Positions 16,169 through 22,404 of a stretch of DNA of 26,245 nucleotides are shown piece by piece (position 1 is the stretch's first letter; every line of letters starts with the position of its first letter). Under the pieces are notes generated by a model, which saw nothing but the letters and a program-made list of their open reading frames with translations, did not search any database and was not told the origin of the DNA. The stretch is taken from positions 1-26,245 of IMG/VR virus record IMGVR_UViG_3300044634_000009, one strand, 5' to 3'. The translations under genes were made by a program, and so were the position numbers. This stretch comes from a virus.

Positions 16169-16296
16169 TTCTTCTTCGCCTTTCCTGCTTTGCTGAGAGC
16201 AATGGCAATCGCCTGCTTTTGCGGCTTGCCGGATTTCATTTCCGTGCGGATGTTAGCAGAAATCGTCTTGGCAGACGAACCTTTTTTGAGTGGCAT
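16165..16296 (-). CDS. Tiny basic conserved phage protein (DUF6496-like, 43 aa)
   Basis: A 43-residue protein, [20 protein letters not shown] then [20 protein letters not shown]. The pattern '[14 protein letters not shown]...[16 protein letters not shown]' is a very common microprotein in phages of Gram-negative bacteria. It has an unusually strong ribosome binding site, AGGAGG five nt before the ATG, suggesting high expression. It is the first gene after the terminase large subunit (40-nt gap). The function is unknown; the helix-forming basic C-terminus could bind DNA. Confidence 0.82.
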   Translation of the reverse strand: MPLKKGSSAKTISANIRTEMKSGKPQKQAIAIALSKAGKAKKK

Positions 16297-16336
16297 TGTG
16301 GCCTCCTCTGGCGCGGGATGCCGCCACCCTATCACA

Positions 16337-17635
16337 TCACGCAAAGCCTTTCAAATTCCGCCTGATAGGTGCGCCCCAATCGTCCTGCGTTGCCATCCCG
16401 GCCTTGAAGATAGCCACCAAGCCAAAGGCATCGGCGGCATGGCTGGAGAAGTCATGCTCAGGCCCAAGCCCGATGCCGCGCACCTCATCCCGCTTTTCGT
16501 GATACCAGCCGAGAGCCTCGCGCCCGCCGCGCGTTGTCTCCTCGTTAAAGCGGATTGCCGGGAACAGGCGGCGCGTTGCGTCGATACGCTGCAATGCAGC
16601 ACCGGCACCTTGGTTCTTCACCAGATCAACCACGAAGCCAGCCTCGCGCAGATAGGACATGGGCGTAACGGCATAGACGCTGTCGTGCTTGCGCCCGTCG
16701 TGCGGCAGGACGCAGACGGCCTCCTCGTAGTCATTGGCCCGGAGCCAGTTGACGTGCGCCTCGAAGGGCTGACCTACGGCCTCGTAATAGTCCAGCACGC
16801 GCACCTCGGGGCCGATAAATTGCACGATCCAGATTGCCGTGGCGTCGGATTTTGATGACGTGCCGCCGATGTCCCAGCAGGCGTAGACCTTCATCAGCGG
16901 ATCGCGCGGGATAAAGCCGATCCGGCGCTCAAGCTGGGCGTCGGTCAGATGCTTGGCGTAATAGGCCCCTTCGAGGACGGTTGCATATTCGCCTTCCCAG
17001 ATGTGGCCGTATCTCTCGGATTGGTTCTCCAAGCAATCCCGGCGCTCTTGCTCTAGGACGGACGGGAACCACGGATTGTCTGACCAGTTGGCTCGGACAA
17101 CGACCGATCCTGATGGCGTGACAGGCCCGCGCAGAAGCTGGTCGATAGGATCGGTCGGGCGCGATGGGTTCCAGCTAAACCAAAGCTCAGACTTCTCTGC
17201 GCGGATTGTTGGGCGCAGGAGTGAGAGGGATCGGTCGGAGAGGGATTGGGCTTCTTCAACCCAAGCCCGGTCGAAGCCTTCCAGCGATTTCACGCTGTCT
17301 GCGGTGTGATCCTGCATCCCTTGGAAGATGATTAGGCCATCGCCGGGCGTTTCGATCACCTCGCGGAACACCTTGAAGCCTTGGGCCTCGCCGAGGTTGT
17401 AGGATTGCAGGGTATCTTCGATCAGCTTCTTTGCTGACTGCTTGAGGGACTTTTGCACTTCACGGATGCAGACGCTGCGATGGCCGGGGAACATCAGGTG
17501 TTCTTCGGCTAGAAGACCTGCGAAGAAGCGTGATTTGCCTGAGCCACGGCCACCCCATGCGCCTTTGTATCGGGATGGGTTTAGGAGCGGCGCAAAGGCC
17601 GCTGCCGTTCTGATTTGCAGGCGGTTCTTAGGCAT
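16337..17635 (-). CDS. terL: Terminase large subunit (packaging ATPase/nuclease)
   Basis: A 432-residue protein with all the landmarks. The ATPase has Walker A GGRGSGKS (28-35), Walker B with its catalytic Glu in AWVEEA (124-129) and a coupling motif WNPSRPTDP (155-163). The RNase H-like nuclease has D255 in YACWDIGG, D264, D313 in LPHDGRKH, and a final HAADAF (399-404, D402). It would translocate DNA into the procapsid through the portal and cut the concatemer at the end. Its start overlaps the terS 3' end by eight nt. Its nearest structural neighbours are the small basic proteins, not the portal. Confidence 0.95.
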   Translation of the reverse strand: MPKNRLQIRTAAAFAPLLNPSRYKGAWGGRGSGKSRFFAGLLAEEHLMFPGHRSVCIREVQKSLKQSAKKLIEDTLQSYNLGEAQGFKVFREVIETPGDGLIIFQGMQDHTADSVKSLEGFDRAWVEEAQSLSDRSLSLLRPTIRAEKSELWFSWNPSRPTDPIDQLLRGPVTPSGSVVVRANWSDNPWFPSVLEQERRDCLENQSERYGHIWEGEYATVLEGAYYAKHLTDAQLERRIGFIPRDPLMKVYACWDIGGTSSKSDATAIWIVQFIGPEVRVLDYYEAVGQPFEAHVNWLRANDYEEAVCVLPHDGRKHDSVYAVTPMSYLREAGFVVDLVKNQGAGAALQRIDATRRLFPAIRFNEETTRGGREALGWYHEKRDEVRGIGLGPEHDFSSHAADAFGLVAIFKAGMATQDDWGAPIRRNLKGFA

Positions 17636-18020
17636 CCGCGTCTTTTGGCTGGACGATGATGCGTTCGATCACCTGCGGCGTCATGGAGCCGTCTGAGGAT
17701 GTCAGGTCAACGTCCTGCTTTTCGCGCCAATCGCTTGGGAAGCGGTTTTTCATGTTGAAAATGTAGCTGGTCGGGTTGAAGTTTTTGGTTCCGCCAAATG
17801 TTGCGATGCGGCCCTGATCTTCCCACCAAGCCTGCGATTTTTGCAAACCTTCTTTTACGGCGTCGGAAAATTCAGGATGCGCTTTCATCCATTCGTTGAG
17901 CGTTTCGCGCTGAATATCTAGATCATTAGCCATTCCGACAAGAGTTTTGCCTTCGGCTCCGCTCTTTACGACGACCTCACACATTTCTGGCTTGTATTTC
18001 GTAGGCCGTCCGGCTGGCAT
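17628..18020 (-). CDS. terS: Terminase small subunit
   Basis: A 130-residue protein beginning MPAGRPTKYKPEMCEVVV. The sequence KTLVGMANDLDIQRETLNEW (25-44) is a helix-turn-helix, followed by HPEFSDAVKEGLQKSQAWWE, the segment that extends into the oligomerisation helices of this family. The tail ([19 protein letters not shown]) is typical of TerS C-termini that meet the large subunit. I start at ATG 18020 because GAGGA lies six nt upstream; the frame is open eight codons further to a GTG at 18044 without such a site. It would recognise the packaging start site. Confidence 0.88.
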   Translation of the reverse strand: MPAGRPTKYKPEMCEVVVKSGAEGKTLVGMANDLDIQRETLNEWMKAHPEFSDAVKEGLQKSQAWWEDQGRIATFGGTKNFNPTSYIFNMKNRFPSDWREKQDVDLTSSDGSMTPQVIERIIVQPKDADA

Positions 18021-18040
18021 GTTATCCTCGCTCTGTCGCT

Positions 18041-18223
18041 TCACGGTGCAGATTGTCTGTCGCGCATTATACGCCTTTGCGTCTCGGAATGAAAGCGTGA
18101 TGGATCAAGGATGCGCTTGGCTTCTTGCCGGGTCACTCCGAGCTTGCGTGCTGCATCGGACACGCTGGTGTATTTTCCGAGAGGGCGGGGCTGTGAGCCA
18201 TTGGGATGATGCGGGCTGGTCAT
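18041..18223 (-). CDS. Small HTH protein (60 aa)
   Basis: A 60-residue basic protein with a helix-turn-helix at residues 19-38 (TSVSDAARKLGVTRQEAKRI), as in MerR/HicB-like minimal regulators, and a C-terminal Arg-rich tail (RRIMRDRQSAP). It overlaps the methyltransferase by four nt (ATGA) and ends 20 nt before terS. It could be a small transcription factor of the packaging genes or a second DNA-site recognition factor for the terminase. The HTH call is supported by the pattern only. Confidence 0.7.
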   Translation of the reverse strand: MTSPHHPNGSQPRPLGKYTSVSDAARKLGVTRQEAKRILDPSRFHSETQRRIMRDRQSAP

Positions 18224-18897
18224 AGGTCGAACCCCCCTTGCACGGGCTTTGTTGGTGGCGCTGCGACGAACAGGTCGGGTTGTCTTGTTGCCTCGTCCAC
18301 ACGCTTGCAGGCAATGGCGAAGTAATCCGGGTCAAGTTCGATGCCTGTGCCGTTGCGGCCAAGGCGCTGGCAAGCGACTAAGGTGGTGCCGCTGCCCATG
18401 AAAGGGTCGAGGATGGTTTGGGCGTTGGGCAGGAAGCCTAAGCACCATTCCATGAGGGCGACGGGCTTTTGGGTGGGGTGTTCTTTGCCGCCCATTTTGT
18501 TGCAAATCGTAAACTTTCGCAGCGCGCGGTCTAAGCTGGTCCACGCCAACTCACCGTCAGCAAAATCACCGCCCATCAGCTTGTCCCAATAAAGCCAGCC
18601 TTTAGATGGTGGCAACAAATCTGCAAAGTAATTCCCGCCCCATATGACTTGTTCATCCGCCGCGGAAAGCATGGCTGAAAATGCAGACGCATCTGGCCGG
18701 GCGCTGTCCCATCCCTTACGCGGCAAAACACGATGGCCTCCGCCTATGCGGCCTCGAAACCGACCGCCATCTTCCCCAATCCCATAAGGCGGATCAGTCA
18801 CCACAGCATCCACCTTGCCTAAGAGCGGCATGACCTTCAGGCAATCGCCCAAAATCAGGCGTTGCCCGCCGATGCGTTCTTCTTTGATGATTGTCAT
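18220..18897 (-). CDS. DNA methyltransferase (DPPY, N6-adenine type)
   Basis: A 225-residue protein. The catalytic motif IV DPPYG (35-39) comes first and the AdoMet-binding motif LDPFMGSGTTLVACQRLG (163-180) comes last, which is the beta-class order. HPTQKPVALMEWC (140-152) is the usual bridge segment. DPPY favours N6-adenine over N4-cytosine as target. It is an orphan enzyme: no restriction partner is seen, so protection from host restriction or regulation of packaging are the likely roles. The frame stays open far upstream, but the ATG at 18897 overlaps the preceding stop (ATGA) and begins the conserved fold, so I use it. Confidence 0.93.
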   Translation of the reverse strand: MTIIKEERIGGQRLILGDCLKVMPLLGKVDAVVTDPPYGIGEDGGRFRGRIGGGHRVLPRKGWDSARPDASAFSAMLSAADEQVIWGGNYFADLLPPSKGWLYWDKLMGGDFADGELAWTSLDRALRKFTICNKMGGKEHPTQKPVALMEWCLGFLPNAQTILDPFMGSGTTLVACQRLGRNGTGIELDPDYFAIACKRVDEATRQPDLFVAAPPTKPVQGGFDL

Positions 18898-19115
18898 CTC
18901 TTTACCGCCAAATATGCAAAGGTTGATCCGTAGGCCCGCTTGCAGAAGAGGAGGGCCAGCTTGTCGGTCTCGGCGCGTGCAGCCGCGTGGCGATGGATGC
19001 CGCCGCAGGTATGCCCGACATGGTAGACGATGCGGTCGCCCTTCTGCGCCTCGGCCAGCGCGCGGTAGAATGCGTCCGGTTTTGTGTCGCCGGTGATATA
19101 GATGGTCTGGCTCAT
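18894..19115 (-). CDS. Small conserved phage protein (73 aa)
   Basis: A 73-residue protein: YITGDTKPDAFYRALAEAQ, then GDRIVYHVGHTCGGIHRHAA (29-48), then a hydrophobic strand and YGSTFAYLAVKR. The GDRIVYHVG...C-G-x-H...A pattern recurs in phage hypothetical proteins; the His/Cys cluster (H36, H39, C41, H45, H47) might hold a metal. GGAGGGG lies just before the ATG at 19115. An in-frame ATG at 19127 has this same sequence downstream of it and is less likely. It overlaps the methyltransferase start by four nt. Function unknown. Confidence 0.8.
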   Translation of the reverse strand: MSQTIYITGDTKPDAFYRALAEAQKGDRIVYHVGHTCGGIHRHAAARAETDKLALLFCKRAYGSTFAYLAVKR

Positions 19116-19390
19116 TTGCCCCTCCATGATGTTTGCACATTACGCACCAAGATACACAGACGCGATAACTTGTAACCCATTGGCCTGTAAGGCTTTTCTA
19201 TAGATATTATATGTTTACACATATATATATACTTACTTATTTCTCTCCCATAGGGGCTATAGGTGGTCTCTCTGGCTGTGATATTATGACTGATATAGGT
19301 GTAAACATCGCAAAGTTTAAACTTGCCGTTTTTGCCAACGTTATCAATGGCTTGCAAGTTATCAGGCGTGTGTAAAATCGTGTGTAACAT
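19112..19390 (-). CDS. AT-rich ORF (92 aa), coding status uncertain
   Basis: The frame from ATG 19390 stays open for 92 codons and fits exactly between its neighbours. Its start overlaps the primase stop (TGATG) and its stop overlaps the next start (ATGA). That fit argues for coding. Against it: base composition is much more AT-rich than the surroundings, codons such as ATA, AGA and TTA appear together, the amino acid pattern is Tyr/Ile/Cys/His-rich without a clear fold, and the stretch is full of GTGTAAAC-like motifs and a palindrome. I recognise no family. It may be a non-coding control or replication locus that happens to be open, or a young gene laid over one. Confidence 0.4.
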   Translation of the reverse strand: MLHTILHTPDNLQAIDNVGKNGKFKLCDVYTYISHNITARETTYSPYGREISKYIYMCKHIISIEKPYRPMGYKLSRLCILVRNVQTSWRGK

Positions 19391-19391
19391 C
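19128..19391. repeat. Cluster of GTGTAAACATC-like motifs (iteron-like)
   Basis: Five similar motifs lie in one AT-rich stretch. Forward on the plus strand: GTGTAAACATCG at 19299-19310, GTGTAAAATCG at 19370-19380, GTGTAACATC at 19382-19391. Reversed: ATGTTTACAC at 19211-19220 and GATGTTTGCACAT at 19128-19140. There is also a perfect 12-bp palindrome AAGTTTAAACTT at 19313-19324 and a TA tract at about 19221-19231. The layout is what replication initiator or repressor sites look like, next to a primase/helicase gene. The motif was read by eye, so copy number and boundaries are approximate. Confidence 0.55.
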
Positions 19392-20898
19392 ACGCCACCA
19401 CCCAAACATCTGGGATTTTCCCCTTCCAAGCCTTCTTGCCAGCTTCGCGGCGGATCATGCCCGCGCTCACCATTTTGTTCAGGATCGGCTCAAGCGCCTC
19501 TGGCTTCATTCTCATGCGGTTTGCCAACACCTTGGTCGATGCGCCCTTGTCTGGGTCGATGTAATTGATGACGCGAGCGGCAATGGCTTCCTCTGGGCGG
19601 TCCTTGGAGTTGTCGTTGGCAAAGACCAGCTTGATCTTGGCGTCCAGTTCAGCGCGGACATAGGCAAAAGCCCAGCGCACATGCTCGGCGGTTCTCTGGG
19701 CTGTTGGGATGGCCAGAATAAAACTTATCTTGGCGACCAATTCATAGGCGCGGCGGATCATGGCAACGGATGCTTCGCCGGTGTTCTCGCCCATCTCCTC
19801 GGCATAGGCGTGCAGCCACTTGGACACCTTGCGGAGCATTTCGCTGGCATCATCGTCAGTCTTGACGGGTTCGCGGTCGCCGGAATATTCCACCCGCCCG
19901 CCGCTGTTCATCACGTCAAAGTTACCACCGTGGAAAATCTGGGCCAGCCTCATGGCAAGGTTTTCTGGCATCGGGCGCTTGCGGAAGTTCTCGCGTTCTT
20001 CTGGGTTGTTGTCGGTCTCAGCCACGATGATCGCGCGGCCCACGAAGCCCTGCGTTGCTGTTTCGCCGTCCATGATCTGATCGAAGGTGCCGGGCGTTGT
20101 GAAGCCGACCACGGAAAGAAACGGGCGATCAAGACCCTGATCCACCATGTTCAGCATACGCTGCGCGCGGGCGATTAGATCATCGCGGCCATCATCTTCA
20201 GCCTTGGCCAGCATTCCGCCGAACATCTTGCGAAGGTCGCGCTTGGTGTCGCCCTGCAAAAGCATTCGGCTGTTGGCCTTTGAATAGCCCGACATGATCG
20301 CACCGAACACGCTTTCGAGATATGCCGCACCGCCGCGCTTCTGAGCATTACGGACCTTGATAAGGAAAATGCCGATCTCGTCTATGATGTAATAGGCCGA
20401 CTGATGTTCAATCAGGTTCCGCATGATTTCCTGCTCGGACTTGATGCCGCCTTGCAGCGCGTAATGCACGCCAGCCGCAATGTGCAGATCGGTCAGGGCC
20501 TGCATAACCGCCTCTTTGCCGGTGGCGCTGGCAGCCACGCAGAAGGCCAGCATGTTTGCTGTGACGCCATCACGCAGGTCTTCGTGGCGAAGGCCGCCGA
20601 TGTTGCCGATGGCAGAAATGGCAGACGCCACGGCCAAGCGGCGGCGGGGATAACGGCACTGGCTGTCGATCCAAGCGGCCACGTCACCAACAAAGCCGGG
20701 CGGGGTGAGAAGGTCTAGGCCGTCAAGTGGAAATGGCGGGGGAAAGCGGTCGTTGCTTTCTGGTGCTTCTGGCGCGGGCGGTGCAAAGTCTTCTGCGCTA
20801 AACTCATCCTGTGAATAGGCTTGCGCGGCTTGAGGTGATTGCCCGAACTTGGCACCGTTATAGCCCGCCTCAAAGTCTGCGAAATCGTCGGCACTCAT
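19390..20898 (-). CDS. DUF3987-like primase/helicase (replicative ATPase)
   Basis: A 502-residue protein. The first 60 residues are a Pro/Ala/Asp-rich linker. A P-loop ATPase core follows with a variant Walker A AASATGKEA (122-130, K128) and Walker B YYIIDEIG (169-176, D173/E174), then GGAAYLESVFGAIMSGYSKA and VVGFTTPGTFDQIMDGE, both typical of the DUF3987/YfjI family linked to phage and plasmid replication. The last 70 residues look like a winged helix (KVLANRMRMKPEALEPILNK, MVSAGMIRREAGKKAWKGK). No TOPRIM or zinc-binding primase domain is seen, so it may act as helicase or loader. It is the only replication-fork protein in the window. ATGA overlap upstream. Confidence 0.8.
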   Translation of the reverse strand: MSADDFADFEAGYNGAKFGQSPQAAQAYSQDEFSAEDFAPPAPEAPESNDRFPPPFPLDGLDLLTPPGFVGDVAAWIDSQCRYPRRRLAVASAISAIGNIGGLRHEDLRDGVTANMLAFCVAASATGKEAVMQALTDLHIAAGVHYALQGGIKSEQEIMRNLIEHQSAYYIIDEIGIFLIKVRNAQKRGGAAYLESVFGAIMSGYSKANSRMLLQGDTKRDLRKMFGGMLAKAEDDGRDDLIARAQRMLNMVDQGLDRPFLSVVGFTTPGTFDQIMDGETATQGFVGRAIIVAETDNNPEERENFRKRPMPENLAMRLAQIFHGGNFDVMNSGGRVEYSGDREPVKTDDDASEMLRKVSKWLHAYAEEMGENTGEASVAMIRRAYELVAKISFILAIPTAQRTAEHVRWAFAYVRAELDAKIKLVFANDNSKDRPEEAIAARVINYIDPDKGASTKVLANRMRMKPEALEPILNKMVSAGMIRREAGKKAWKGKIPDVWVVA

Positions 20899-21305
20899 TT
20901 CTTACCTTCCATTTGATCTGTGGCCCATTTTGCAAAGGCCGATTGTTCGCTGGGCGACATCCGCCGCCAAAGCGCGCCGACAAGACGCTTGATCTGCCGA
21001 GAAGCAAACAGCGCATGACCACCGCTCATGCCGCCAAGCCTGTCAACAGCGGCAAGAGCATAGCATTCAAGCTCGGATGGGTTCGCAGTCTCAGCCCAGA
21101 ACCTTGCGTCATCGCGGGCAGTGCCGTCAATGAGCGGCAGAAGCGGCAGACCAGCCGCGCGGATGTTCAGCCAATCATAGGCAGCCCATGCAACAGCCTC
21201 GGCGTCTTGCTCGGCCAGCGTGTCAAGATAGACAACCGCCTGCGAAACGATATGCGCTGGGCGTGCAGGCCGAACAGGCGCGGGGAAATCAGGATCGTGG
21301 GTCAT
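20895..21305 (-). CDS. Hypothetical protein (136 aa)
   Basis: A helical 136-residue protein that I do not recognise. It has a Pro-rich N-terminus (DPDFPAPVRPARPAH), two central helices (EQDAEAVAWAAYDWLNIRAA, LECYALAAVDRLGG), and a C-terminal helix pair RQIKRLVGALWRRMSPSEQS then AFAKWATDQMEG. There are no cysteine clusters, membrane segments or enzyme motifs. It lies between the HTH gene and the primase/helicase with four-nt overlaps on both sides, so a helper role in replication, such as a helicase loader, is possible but unproven. Confidence 0.7.
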   Translation of the reverse strand: MTHDPDFPAPVRPARPAHIVSQAVVYLDTLAEQDAEAVAWAAYDWLNIRAAGLPLLPLIDGTARDDARFWAETANPSELECYALAAVDRLGGMSGGHALFASRQIKRLVGALWRRMSPSEQSAFAKWATDQMEGKK

Positions 21306-21478
21306 GCGTCACGCGGCGAAAGATAAAGGGATAGCGCCTCTATCGTCCTCAATGTCGGGTTGGTGTTCTTGCCGTCGCGGATCGCGGTCAGCGTGTTTCG
21401 GTGAACACCCGTCGCGTCGGCTACTACATTTAGCTTCCTGTCATGCAGAAGGCCCTTGATCTGGTCTAGCGTCATCAT
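21302..21478 (-). CDS. XRE/Cro-type HTH regulator (58 aa)
   Basis: A 58-residue protein, almost all a single helix-turn-helix domain (LNVVADATGVHRNTLTAIRD at 16-35, followed by PTLRTIEALSLYLSP), as in Cro or small XRE proteins. The frame is open to 21532. I start at 21478 because GAGGAG (21488-21493) is at the right distance and the predicted leftward transcript begins near 21510, downstream of the earlier Met codons; an ATG at 21475 is also possible. As first gene of the leftward unit, facing a rightward operon across a perfect inverted repeat, it is the likely switch protein acting on both promoters. Confidence 0.82.
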   Translation of the reverse strand: MMTLDQIKGLLHDRKLNVVADATGVHRNTLTAIRDGKNTNPTLRTIEALSLYLSPRDA

Positions 21479-21513
21479 CTGAAAAAACTCCTCGTTTGTG
21501 CGCCTATGCCCTC

Positions 21514-21542
21514 TTGACATACTCCCGCGCACAATGCAATGT
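21514..21542 (+). promoter_or_regulatory. Rightward sigma70-type promoter for the recombination operon
   Basis: TTGACA at 21514-21519, a 17-nt spacer, and CAATGT at 21537-21542 as a weak -10. The start point would fall near 21549, giving a leader of about 64 nt before the Sak4-like gene at 21613. The -35 box is a consensus match; the -10 keeps only the A at position 2 and the final T. Confidence 0.55.
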
Positions 21543-21545
21543 CAA
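21517..21545 (-). promoter_or_regulatory. Leftward sigma70-type promoter for the early minus-strand genes
   Basis: On the minus strand TTGACA (complement of 21540-21545), a 17-nt spacer and GTATGT (complement of 21517-21522) make a promoter. Transcription would start near 21510, about 30 nt before the HTH gene. It overlaps the rightward promoter almost completely, so the two probably compete for RNA polymerase. Confidence 0.55.
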
Positions 21546-21548
21546 GTC

Positions 21549-21592
21549 ACCGGGTTGAGAGCCTGCCCCGGTCAGGCGAGGCACAAGGTGCC
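21549..21592 (+). ncRNA. Structured 5' leader of the Sak4 operon (possible pseudoknot)
   Basis: Hairpin GCCTG/CAGGC (21561-21565 with 21573-21577) has the loop CCCCGGT. The loop bases CCCGGT (21567-21572) are exactly complementary to ACCGGG at 21549-21554, which lies before the hairpin, so an H-type pseudoknot is possible. A second hairpin GGCAC-AAG-GTGCC spans 21580-21592. The predicted transcript starts at or near 21549, which would place the structure at the extreme 5' end. Seen by eye; no known riboswitch recognised. Confidence 0.45.
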
Positions 21593-21612
21593 AAACATGA
21601 AAGGAACGATCC

Positions 21613-22404
21613 ATGTCAATCATGGAGTTAGCACGCAAGCCGGTTGACCGGCCTGTCATTGTGACAGTTTGCGGCGATGCTGGGAGGGGCAAGACAAGCC
21701 TCGCAGCGGCATTTCCCAAGCCGATCTTCATTCGCGCAGAAGATGGGATGCAAGCCATCCCGGCAGACAAGCGACCTGATGCTTTTCCGCTTTTGCAAAG
21801 CGCATCGCAGCTTTGGGAGCAAATCACGGCTGTGATCCACGAGCCGCACGACTACCAGACGCTGGTGATCGACAGCGTGACCGCCTTGGAGCGGTTGTTC
21901 GTGGCGGATGTTCTGGCGCAAGACCCGAAGGCCAAGAGCATCAACCAAGCCCTTGGCGGATACGGCGCTGGCACGGCTGCGGTGTCGGCTATGCACCAGC
22001 GGGTTCGCAAGGGTGCTGGGCTGGCAAATGAAAAGCGCGGGATGCACGTTGTCTTCGTGGCGCACGCTGATGTGGAAACGCTGAAGCTGCCCGACGTTGA
22101 CGACTACATGCGCTGGACCCTGCGCCTGCCGCCTAAATCGCAGCCGCCTTACACCGACGATGTGGATGTTGTCGGGTTCCTGCGGCTTGTGACCTACACC
22201 AAGGGCGAGGACGGCGACCGCAAGAAGGCGATCAGCACGGGCGATCTGGAAATGGTCTGCCATGCTACGGCTGCCAACGTCTCGAAGAACCGCTACGGCA
22301 TCACCGATCCGCTGGATTACCGCATCGGGGAAAACCCGCTGGCCAAAGTCATCCCGTCGCTTGGCGGGGCAAAATTTAACACCAATGAAGAAGGAGCCGA
22401 ATGA
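21613..22404 (+). CDS. Sak4-like RecA-fold ATPase (single-strand annealing/recombination)
   Basis: A 263-residue protein with one P-loop domain: Walker A CGDAGRGKTSL (20-30), Walker B TLVIDSVTAL (83-92), then HVVFVAHADVETLK, the position of the sensor motif, and VDVVGFLRLVTYTKGE near residue 190. This is the arrangement of the phage AAA_24/Sak4 family, Rad51-related proteins that work with a phage SSB to anneal or exchange strands. AAAGGA lies seven nt before the ATG at 21613. It heads a coupled operon with SSB, exonuclease and helicase, a full recombination set. Its 3' end overlaps the next start (ATGATG). Confidence 0.88.
   Translation: MSIMELARKPVDRPVIVTVCGDAGRGKTSLAAAFPKPIFIRAEDGMQAIPADKRPDAFPLLQSASQLWEQITAVIHEPHDYQTLVIDSVTALERLFVADVLAQDPKAKSINQALGGYGAGTAAVSAMHQRVRKGAGLANEKRGMHVVFVAHADVETLKLPDVDDYMRWTLRLPPKSQPPYTDDVDVVGFLRLVTYTKGEDGDRKKAISTGDLEMVCHATAANVSKNRYGITDPLDYRIGENPLAKVIPSLGGAKFNTNEEGAE

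Larger units (their letters stand above)
21513..21546. promoter_or_regulatory. Perfect inverted repeat, candidate operator
   Basis: CTTGACAT at 21513-21520 and ATGTCAAG at 21539-21546 form an exact 8-bp inverted repeat with an 18-nt spacer. Each arm contains the -35 box of one of two opposed promoters, so a protein bound here could turn both off at once. The neighbouring XRE-type protein is the natural candidate. Confidence 0.6.

Noticed and set aside
15575-16208. A longer HNH protein starting at 16208
   Set aside because: The first 45 codons of that frame overlay two real microprotein genes in another frame and give no conserved sequence; the zinc site begins right after ATG 16073.
18224-18245. 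A T-arm-like GGTTCGACC on the minus strand
   Set aside because: It is part of the methyltransferase C-terminal codons (Gly-Gly-Phe-Asp-Leu); no acceptor stem, anticodon arm or D-arm could be placed around it.
19201-19240. Leftward promoter in the TA-rich tract
   Set aside because: A TATAAT match exists (complement of 19206-19211), but at 17-18 nt upstream only AAGTAT or TAAGTA is found, so no convincing -35; in such AT-rich DNA a -10 match is expected by chance.
21478-21532. A longer HTH protein beginning at 21532 or 21520
   Set aside because: These starts lie upstream of the predicted transcription start and add a basic stretch without conserved pattern; the site GAGGAG points to 21478.
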